A stretch of DNA of 64,000 nucleotides from Chrysomallon squamiferum (taxonomy: Eukaryota; Mollusca; Gastropoda; Neomphalida; Peltospiridae), in contig CM022679.1 of the NCBI GenBank assembly GCA_012295275.1, positions 5,447,657 through 5,511,656 of the forward strand, in the 5' to 3' direction. Below, piece after piece: positions 52,707 through 62,378 of the stretch (its first letter is position 1; every line of letters starts with the position of its first letter). Made by a program: the position numbers and the translations under genes. The notes under the pieces were generated by a model. That model worked only from the letters and a program-made list of their open reading frames with translations, was not told the DNA's origin and made no database searches.

Positions 52707-55087
52707 TTATTTATATATATATTATTATTATTATTTTTTTTTTTTTTTTAGATATAAAAGAAAGTATCAAGGTTTCCTGTTATCAGGGGAATTTTAGCGT
52801 CAACGTAGACCTAATGAAATTCCAACTTTACTTTCCAAATCTTCAACCTGATATGATGTCCTTGGCCAGTCCAAGCTGCAGAGCTTTCGTTGAGGGACCC
52901 AAGCTCCGTTTTCTGTCCAGACTCGACGACTGCGGAATGACCAGAGAGGTAGATGCAGCGTGTTGATGGTGTTGATAATCGTACGGACGTTGATGAAAGT
53001 ATTTTTCACGATGATGATGTTTAATGATGATGATGATGACGACGACGATCTGTTGGCGATAGTATTGGTTTGAGATGATGATGATAATGTATTGACAATT
53101 ACGATAGTAAATAATGACGAGGATTGTAGAACAGGCATGGGTAACCTTTCTCGAGAAGCGGGCCGCATGAAAACATGGCTTGTCATCAGTCAGGTCTCGC
53201 AACTTGTAAATGTTATTTTCCTCATGAAATTAGGCATGTCATTCAGAAAGCCCCTCGGACCCCAGTTTGCCCATGACTGCTATAGCGTGTTGACAATGTA
53301 GTAGTTTGTTAATGATGAATTTGAATTTTGTCAATGGTAACGATAGTTATCGTGTTGGTGGTGAAGATATTGATGAAGGTCTGTCGTTATGGTCGATAGT
53401 AATGATTAATGTTTCAATGTTAATGTTAATGGTGTTGTTTATCATGATGATGATGATCTCGTATGTTGACGATGATATTAACGATGTTCATGATGGTGAG
53501 AAAAACGATGTCGTTGTTGATAACACTGATAACAGTTTTATTTTTTATTCATCATTGTTTTTAAACGGATTTTTTCCAAATATGTGCAAACATAATTTAT
53601 TGTATATGCAGTGAACAGATATTTGCATTTAAGATAAATTTCAGTTTAGATACATATAATAGCAACCTTTACAATTTTTTTTTTTTTTAATTATATTTTT
53701 TTAATAGGAAAATCAAGACTATATAATATACCACAACAAACTTCTGGCAAGCGACGTTTCCGGACGTAGTGTTCTGGGTTCATTCGACGTGGAATGCCGG
53801 GTAAAACGTTCAGCTTCTGTCGTCGCTAATTTCTGGACATCTTCGCAAGCATCCGTGACTGGTTATGGAAATTTTCGTTGAGATTTGCTTTCTACAAGGA
53901 TTCTCAGTATAAACGTTTGTTTACCGTTTACCCAGTCTGGGTGGAGCTTCAGAGGATTCTGTTTGCTGAAATAACGCTATTACCATTTGCCGGCAACCTT
54001 TCACTTGCCTTAGAATACTGTATGGGCGTATCACATTTGAATGACAGTCCAGGCGATGACGTAAATTTGCGTTATCTGATTAGAAACAAGTGAGATATTG
54101 TTCGCATATTGTCATTTGTTAACTTCTTCTTATTATTATTATTATTTTATTTTAATTTTTTTTTGCATTTATTTAATACCTTATTTGTTTGCTTAATTAT
54201 TTATTTACTTATTTTATTATCATCATCATCATTTAATATTTTATTTAAGTATATATTTTACTTTTATATTTGTTTTGTTTGTCATTAAGTTGTTTTCTGT
54301 TGTTGTTGTTGTTGTTGTTGTTGTTTTCTGTTGCTTTTGTTTGTTTTCTAAATTTATTCTATTTTTCACAGAAAAATAAATGTATCTGTAGTGCAACCCA
54401 TTGAAATCAGTTATTACAACTAATGCATCAAAGCTATATCTAAACACCTTTAACAAATCCAAAAATATGTTTCGTTCATCTATTCACTGCTTAGGTGCCC
54501 TGTAGAAAATGGCGTAAAGTACAGCTCATCCAGAGAAAACCAGATCCGGTTTCAGTTTCCCGCGTTTAATTTCGTCAGCAGTAATCAGCTGTACGTCATC
54601 TGTCAAGTCTACGTGTGCGGCTACAACACCACCTCTTCACGTTGTGTCCGAGGTTGTCACACAAACCGAAACAGGACACGCAAGTCAGTGGACGACGGCA
54701 CGGCGTTTGTACGGCTGTCCCAGGGCCCAATTTTACTTCTGGACAATGCAAACCAAGGTAGATATGGATGGATGGACGGGATTATTTATGAATGGATGTA
54801 GGGATTCAGAGAAACACACATACACGCACACACACATACATACACACACACATGCGTTTACAACCATACGCTGTGGACATACAAACAAATTATCATTGTT
54901 GTTGTTGTCGTTGTTATTATAGCTACAGCATAATTTTACAGATGCTGAAATCAATCAGGAGGTATATCTGATATCAGGAACTGTCACTGGAATCGTTTTC
55001 TTGGTCATCATCGTCGCCATGGTGTTGGCATTGCTAAAGATGAAATTCGGACTTTGTGGCCGACGTCGTCAATCAGAAAATCATTAA
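48322..55087 (+). CDS. ShKT-CUB-ZP type I membrane protein, 11 coding exons, one internal frameshift
   Basis: Exons read from splice sites: 48322-48372, 48771-48792, 49088-49132, 50078-50206, 51000-51178, 51618-51732, 52261-52287, 52752-52948, 53708-54089, 54495-54757, 54942-55087. All have AG acceptors and GT donors, and phases join correctly. Domain order is signal peptide, Thr-rich linker, six-Cys ShKT domain, one CUB domain, a nine-residue linker, a ZP domain, one membrane helix and a short basic tail ending in TAA. About 518 codons are expected. The reading frame breaks at 53878-53881: the frame before meets TGA at 53879-53881, and the homologous sequence (FYKDSQY onward) resumes in another frame, which fits one missing base. 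ZP proteins polymerise at the cell surface, and CUB and ShKT are extracellular binding modules. Function is inferred from family only; ligand unknown. Its 3' end faces a paralogue on the other strand, with 707 bp between the two stop codons. Confidence 0.85.
49240..49450. mobile_element. Foldback (MITE-like) element in an intron
   Basis: The 31-bp arms at 49272-49302 and 49383-49413 are inverted copies with two differences, separated by 80 bases. Outside them CAGGAAAT...GTA recurs inverted as well. It lies between exons 49088-49132 and 50078-50206. Confidence 0.65.
50078..50206 (+). CDS. Exon 4: ShKT (SXC) domain
   Basis: This is one phase 1-1 exon with exactly six cysteines in ShKT order: VPCEDTSPTC, KKFC, DWMRTNC, RKTC, GTC. 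ShKT modules are small disulfide-bonded extracellular domains found singly or repeated in many invertebrate secreted and membrane proteins. Here it is the N-terminal domain of a membrane receptor, so a protein-binding module is the natural reading, not a free peptide. Acceptor TTTCTTTAG and donor GTAAGT are both good. Confidence 0.88.
51000..51732 (+). CDS. Exons 5-6: CUB domain
   Basis: Two exons (51000-51178 and 51618-51732, joined in phase 0) encode one CUB domain. It starts NCGGVYEVSSGNITSPGYP, then YPNNAICEW, and ends RYGGFFVDWTG. The first CUB disulfide pair (NCGG...ICEW) is present; the second pair of many CUB domains is absent. The split position matches both CUB domains of the minus-strand neighbour. 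A (GA)n tract fills the intron. Confidence 0.9.
51300..51366. repeat. (GA)n in a CUB-domain intron
   Basis: GA run between exons 51000-51178 and 51618-51732. Confidence 0.95.
52320..52735. repeat. TAG/AAT triplets, (TA)n and (TTA)n in an intron
   Basis: GTA triplets at 52330-52450 and a TA run at 52670-52700, just before the ZP-N exon. Confidence 0.92.
52752..54757 (+). CDS. Exons 8-10: ZP domain, with frameshift
   Basis: Exon 52752-52948 is the ZP-N half (SIKVSCYQGNFSVNVDL to DDCGMTRE). Exon 53708-54089 carries the rest of ZP-N and the start of ZP-C (YIIYHNKLLASDVSG, then FDVECRVKR). Exon 54495-54757 ends ZP-C (CPVENGVKYSS, NQLYVICQVYVC, SSRCVRGC). A basic NRNRTRKS site after ZP-C resembles a furin-type cleavage site, which ZP proteins use for maturation. 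Joins are phase 0 and phase 2, identical to the neighbour. The frame breaks near 53879. Confidence 0.85.
53132..53279. mobile_element. hAT-like MITE in an intron of the plus-strand ZP gene
   Basis: The 148-bp segment begins CAGGCATGGGTAACC and ends CAGTTTGCCCATGACTG. The ends form an imperfect terminal inverted repeat of the CAGnnnTGGGCAAACT type known from hAT elements; GGGCCGCATGAAAACATGGC lies inside. No clear 8-bp target duplication remains. Confidence 0.6.
54942..55087 (+). CDS. Exon 11: transmembrane helix and cytoplasmic tail
   Basis: After the acceptor TTTTACAG the exon encodes a helix of about 24 residues (LISGTVTGIVFLVIIVAMVL...) followed by a positively charged stop-transfer tail, KMKFGLCGRRRQSENH, and TAA at 55085. 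No signalling motif is seen in the tail. Confidence 0.85.
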
Positions 55088-55633
55088 TTAACTTCAGTCT
55101 AATGTCACGCACACTTTGATATGTGTTTCCGTTTAATACTGTATTTTAATTATTATTCTTAATGCATCTTATATATTTATTTCTTTGTTTGTTCTTTTTT
55201 CTAAATTTTCAACAAAACGTTTTGCATATTTATTCACAATAATAATATTGACAACTAAAATACTACACATCTGTTTTTCTTGTTTGTAAAACATCGGTAA
55301 TGACAATTCTTTAAGGAACCAAGCACGATACTCAACGTGTAGGGGTTTTAACTAATACGGTGGCAGAAAAAACAAGATTTTTGCCAGATATTTTGCATAC
55401 TGGTTGGGGATACAAATGAAAATAGGTATTATATTCTTATGGACCTCTGCATGCTACTGACACATACATACGTATATACATACATATAAATACAGGAATG
55501 TATACCGAGAGATAATGATGTTTATCACGGTGCAGCTACAAATGTTTAGACACCTAGATCTGTTGTTTCCTTGAAATATCCAAAACGCAGTCTCATATAA
55601 TCTGTACAAAAATATTCACCACAACTGAATGAA

Positions 55634-55635
<2 letters not shown>

Positions 55636-55703
<68 letters not shown>
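55636..55703. repeat. (AAT)n between the two convergent ZP genes
   Basis: About 22 AAT units in the 707-bp spacer. No clear AATAAA was found for either gene in the spacer. Confidence 0.93.
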
Positions 55704-55794
55704 TTTTGAAATTCATATGCTACGCACTTATAAATTTAATTAATAGTGACCAAATATATGTACAGTTTGGTAGCAGACTTCACTGTCGAAGACA

Positions 55795-55982
55795 TCAATC
55801 TAAAGCAAGCATCGCCACAGTTTCGTATTTAGTTTCGTATTCGCTGAAAGGTGGAGAAAATTTTCCTGTTCGTTTCCTGGATCTCATCACAATGACTGTA
55901 ATAATGATCATCGTTATAACAATGGCGGGAACAGCAACGGCAAGGATGGGTAGCAAAGGGAATTTCAGTTTCTGAGTAGTGG
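55795..55982 (-). CDS. Terminal exon: transmembrane helix and cytoplasmic tail
   Basis: After the pyrimidine-rich acceptor TTCTTTTTCATTCACAG the exon encodes a helix ([20 protein letters not shown]), a basic RSRKR stop-transfer stretch and a tail containing [16 protein letters not shown] before TGA. The duplicated YET tyrosines could be phosphorylation or sorting sites; that is inference. Confidence 0.88.
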
Positions 55983-56103
55983 CTGTGAATGAAAAAGAAA
56001 TATATATTTTATTACCAAATTAGCGAACTAAAATAAATATTTCGATAAAATAACATTTTTTTCTTTTTTGTTATAGTATTTCATTTTAGTGTTCTCTTTT
56101 ATT

Positions 56104-56147
<44 letters not shown>

Positions 56148-56190
56148 TATTCGTTATTAACAAAATTACTATTATACCTGTTGTTCTGTC

Positions 56191-56258
<68 letters not shown>

Positions 56259-58199
56259 TAAATTGAAAGTAATGTTATTTACTGATGCAGAAAACAACAT
56301 GTTACATCTATCAGTTGGTTAGTTTATTTAAATAATACAATTTAAATTATGTTTTATCTTTAATAACTCAGAGACAAAAGAGAGGAAATAATCATAAGAA
56401 AGACAATAAAATAATACAAGATAAGGAGACAAAAATAAATAAATAAATGACAATAATAATAATAGCAACAGCAACAGTAGCAGCAACAACAATAATAATG
56501 TTAAGGAGAAGAAGAAAGAAAGAAAAAAAGAATTAACTCTTATTTTTACCTTGATAAACCAGTGGACCTTGAAGAACTTGTATGTCGCTTTGTGATTGGT
56601 GTATACTTCTGACCTGACGACGCATGTCCCTACAATCATTTGTACATGTCGCTGATTGGTCAGTTTCGTTGCACACGAAGGAGGTTACAGATAATATACA
56701 CCTCGTTTTGCTGTCTGATGTACTCAAAGGTCTTGAACAGAAATCTGAATTTGTTGTTGCTGTCTGTTTCTTTAAACGTTGTCGTCGGATCTTCAGGACA
56801 TCTGTAAGAACGATAACTCTTACTATTTCCTTTCAGTTAAATATCGAGAATTTGTACTGGTCAGTAATAATTAATATCGGAAGTAACAACAGAGTGCATG
56901 TATGTATGTATGCATGTATGTATGTATCAAAAAAAGAAGAGTATATTTTCGGATCTCGGCTAATGCTTTGTTTAGTTTCACTCACCTATTTCTAATCAGA
57001 TAATAATCCGTGCTGTTCTGGGTTGGATCGGTCGTGGACGTAGCCCAGCAGTTCTGCATGACTAGTTTCAAATCGTTCATATTTGTCTCCAGGACAATCT
57101 CCACCCCTAACTTCTGACCCAGCTGAACATAGGCGGGGTAATCGTATATCATCTTCACAAATGCTGGGTCTTTGTAGAACTCCATTGTGGCACTGAAGTT
57201 ACCGTAGCCCTTTATTGCTTCACCTTGCACAATGGTTTTGAATGACTTCAGTCTGTTCTCAAGGATCACCGTCTTTGATAGAGAGCATTCCAAAGGTATG
57301 GCTAAAGTCTGGCCGACGCGGAACGTTCCAACTTCGTTGATGCTTGTGTTAGGGTGAGAGACTATTTTGTTATGATAAATCATAGAGTCGTCCGTCTCCT
57401 TGAAAGAAAGTGTCAGATTGATACAGTTATTCCTTTGTTGTTATTTTTTCTTACAGTAATATGCTAATTGTTTGTTTGTTTGTTTGTTCGTTGTTTATTT
57501 ACTTATTTATTTATTTGTTTATCTATTTTCAATTTAATTTTTTAGTTACTTTCTTGATTATTTATTTATTCATTCATTCATTCATAAAAATTCAGTTGTA
57601 TTTAATTAAGAAGTTCAATGAAGGATACGTATTCGGTTACTCAAACGTAAGTTGTAATTAATGTAGTGTCCCACTACTCTGTTAGGACATATGTTTTTCA
57701 ACAAAAGAATTTGGTATTCGGTAACTTTCACTAGCAGAGATACATAATCATGCAGTAAGTTCTACTAAGTGTATGTATAGATTTGATTTCTTACTTTCAT
57801 TTTAGTTGTTCGTATCATGTCTTTCTTACTTTTATATTGTAAAGCACGCATCAGTAGATTTGTATGGAAGGGGTAGTATACAAATGCGGTATAATAATAA
57901 TATTAATGATAATATTTAGCTACTTACTGTAGTGATCATGCCGCAGTCTGTGATGTCATACTGAAAGACTAGATAACTTCCGTTGCCTTGTGGAGTTCCA
58001 CGACAATTTTCCGAGGCGAGACTGAGGAACTGGTTGTCCTCAACAAGGAAAGGAAACAACGAGTTGAGAATTAACATGTCAGCCGTCACTGTGAGTTTCA
58101 TAGGACCACAGTCAATAGTAATAGCATTCATAGATGAATCTGAGTTAGAGACAGAACATGAAAAATAAATAAATTACGGCTGTATTTATGTATTGTAAG

Positions 58200-58233
<34 letters not shown>

Positions 58234-59530
58234 TGTATGTATGTATGTATTATGTATGTGTGTGTATATTTTCTTATGTACGTATGTACTTATGTTCATG
58301 TGTGTATATCTGTATGAAATTAAATGTAATATTACTTACCTACAGTGAAGTTATCTAAAATAGTTGGTGAGGCAATGCCATAATCCATAACGTTCTCTGA
58401 AAACAAAAACAAAAACAACAAGTTACAAATGAGAATCTACATATACATGCCAATGAGGAGAGAAGGGACAGACACAAAGAAAGATAGGACTAATTATGAA
58501 ACGTTGGGTAACCTTATAATAATCGTATGACCAATATATATATATATATATATATTATTTATAGTTCCAGATCCGCAGTGATACACCTCAAAGTACTGGT
58601 AATGTTAAACATACTTGCACAAATAACTCCCGCATCTTCATTGTGGTGACAGTTGTGTATGTTGTATCCAGCGTGTTCGCAGTCCAGAAAGTTCGTTTCG
58701 TTACCCAGGCAGCTGACGTCATCCAACAAAATCTGACCTTGTCCATACCCAAAGTGACCAGAGGTTACTGCTACAGCATTTCTGCCGCTGAAACGTATAT
58801 AACATAGCAGTCTTATATACTCACAGTAACTTGAATGAAATGATACATACCAATATACTCACCTACCTATATTCACACACACACACACACAAGCACACAC
58901 ACATACGCATAAGACAGACAGATAGACATACATGTACATACATATAGCAGTACGTTCGTACATACATACAGACACATACACATGTCGTTTTTCTTTTCTT
59001 TTCACGCCAATAATGTAATTATGCTGCATAATTTACTAACTTTTTATTATTATTATTCTGTCCTAATTATGAAAATATATTCTAGTGATAGCAAATTACA
59101 GGTGAGATACATTTTATTTCTTGCAGAACGACAGTTTCCATTCACATGGGGTTTGTATATTAGAACGGCTTAGTTACAGAAATCTAGTTACAGTTATCGC
59201 TTACTGCCATCTAGAAAATTCAGTAAACATTGTTCTGACACTGTGATACATCGTCAGATTCTAACAAAATTTGTATCCATTATATTCTATGTGCAATTAC
59301 AAAGGAAACATTTTGGCTAGTCACTAAAATAGAAAAATTAGGGATTTTATTTTTATCACAGACCTTCTACCAGCACCAAACTCAATTCAGATCTTTATTG
59401 AACTTTACATTCATCAGTAGACACACATAAATCTAAAGGGAGTGATGTATTTGCAGTTGATAGTGATTTGACCACGTCTTTAACCATTTTTACAATGTAT
59501 CCCATACATTTAATTTAAACAATGTGACAC

Positions 59531-59585
<55 letters not shown>

Positions 59586-59613
59586 CAACAACAACAACAA
59601 ACAAAAAAAATAA

Positions 59614-59659
<46 letters not shown>

Positions 59660-60142
59660 TCAATAAAAATAATAACAAACGAACAACAAAGTTACGGTAA
59701 ATATTCATAAAGACACTTAACTTTTTGTGACCAGTATAGTGCAAAACGTAGTTCTGGCGTAACACATTTACCTGTAACCAAGCATGGCGCATATAACCAC
59801 CGCCTCTTTGTTATCCCACAAATCATCACAAGCGGTGCCCCACGTGTTCAAATTAAATATCTCAACTCTGCCTTCGCCGAACCACGTGCCATTGCGCAGT
59901 CTGATACCTGCATTCACACCTTCAATTATAAATGAAACCTGTTAAACAGTACCTGCGGACAGAAATGACATATACTGATATATATTCAAGCAGTTAAAGC
60001 ATAAATTCTACGTTTGTTTTCGAATTCCATTTTATTTATATATATATAATGAAGCTATTATCTTTAATATTAATAAAATATGTCAACAATCTAATACCTC
60101 GTACTAAATCTATTTCGTTTCGTTTCATATAGACTACACACA

Positions 60143-60191
<49 letters not shown>

Positions 60192-60839
60192 TATATTAGT
60201 TGTGAGGGATTATTTTTTAACCCAACAATATATACCAAAGCCGTTATTAAGGAAATAACCTAGTAAATTTTGGAATGAGAAATGGCCAATAACTGAACTA
60301 AGAAGGATCGATCCTGCAAACCGCCATATTTCTACTGAGACATAATTAGTTCTTTAAGCGCTGAAAGATATAGGAAGACTATACGCAATGACACAATGAA
60401 AACGTTGCTAAAGTGAACATACCAAACCACTCTGCCTGAAATCCGGTTCCAGCCCTAGAGTCGTCTGAAGTGAACCAAAGCCAGAAACGTTTAGCGAAAA
60501 ACACGGGTGGAAGACGATTGCCCGTGAACCGACCCAGCAGCGGACCTTTAGGCCCGTCTTCTCGTATCTAGACAAACAAGCAGTAAATGAATCATGCTTT
60601 CAGTCAGGGTGCTCTGAGTAACATTTTTAGAATCAATGATATGTTACAGATTCCGAAAATTACCAAAATGACACAAAATGAAGTTGAGACTCTTTAAAGT
60701 CTAGACGCATCAATGAAAGTTGATATATTTAACTTGGATGCATGTTTATACTACTACTATTACTACTGCTAATACTATTACTACTACCACTGATGTTACT
60801 ACGACTACTACTACTACTGCTACTACTATTAATATCATT

Positions 60840-60902
<63 letters not shown>

Positions 60903-61027
60903 TCCTTGCACTTTTCTACATAAAAAACAACCCCCACCCCGACTCCCCCCCAAAAAAAAAAAAAAACCTATAAATATATGCAAGTATATTTTTTTGATGT
61001 TTATATAATTTTTATATGATTCATTTT

Positions 61028-61061
<34 letters not shown>

Positions 61062-61699
61062 GTAGCTTTTTTTTCCTTTCGTCATTTTTTTTCATATTTA
61101 AAAAAAAAAAAAAAAAAACAACTTAAAAACCTTAACTGAAATTATTATTATACCTCCAGAAAATCAGTTCCATTTTCCAAGTCAAATGAATGGAATTCCA
61201 GTCGCATTATCTTGCTGCTAGACTCTGGGGTGATATGATACTCGCACTGGGCAAAGTTCGGATACAGAGGGAAATGAGGCGACATCAGTTGACCACTGGC
61301 GTTGTAATAGTGACCACCACATCCTTGACACATACAAAGTAATGATACATTGTTTCTGATAAACATACAAGTTTGGTTAATGGATAACGACGAATAAAAT
61401 ATATTTATACACTGCAATAATGCTACTGATTGCAGTATGATGAAGACGATGATGATTATGATTCAGAAAGTAAAATAAAATAAAATAAAATAAAATTTAA
61501 AAATGAATGGCATGCCTTAAAAAAGAAAGGAGGTTTAGGCTATTTTGCCAGCACCACTTAAAACCTATAAAAGATGGAAATATAAATATTTAGAATAATT
61601 AGATTTTTACTAATTATGCAAATTATTTTTACCTTTGGGAAAACTGCGGTGCTTCGCTTGATATCTGCTGGCCAGTTCATATGAAACTGAAAGAAAAGA

Positions 61700-61776
<77 letters not shown>

Positions 61777-62328
61777 GTAGTAGTAGTAGTAGTAGTAATT
61801 ATTGTTGTTGTTGTTGTTGATCAAGTAGCAGCAGTAGTAGTAATTCTAATAATAGTAGAAGTTAGCAATTTTATTAGTAATTATGGTGTTAACACTACTT
61901 GTATTAGTTGCAATAGTAGAAGTGGTAGAGTAACAGTAGTAGTCGTAGTCGTAGTAGAAGTTCTAGCTGTAGTAGTGTAGTAAATTATTACCTGGACATC
62001 TTACTCCAGCGTCTTCTCCGTGGTTACAGTTATGTTCTCCCCAGTCCGTGGACACAGGACACGTGTACAAAGAAGACTCGTTGCCTCGACAACCCATATT
62101 ATCCAGCCATATCTTTCCATGTCCTTTGCCGTGGGTGGCCAATCCAAAAGGCGTGGCAGATGTTTCCCTATTTCATAAAAATAGAATCTATTTTTAGTAA
62201 TATCATGAGCGTATTTTAGTAATAAGGTCAGTATTATTGAAAACAAGTTTTTCTTTAAGCTGAAATAGGCGTAAGTTTTAGTATTCAAATTTCACTATAG
62301 TGAACTAAATTATTATAACTATTATCGT

Positions 62329-62378
<50 letters not shown>

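Noticed and set aside
53092-53301. 69-codon open frame (plus)
   Set aside because: Mostly the hAT-like MITE within an intron.
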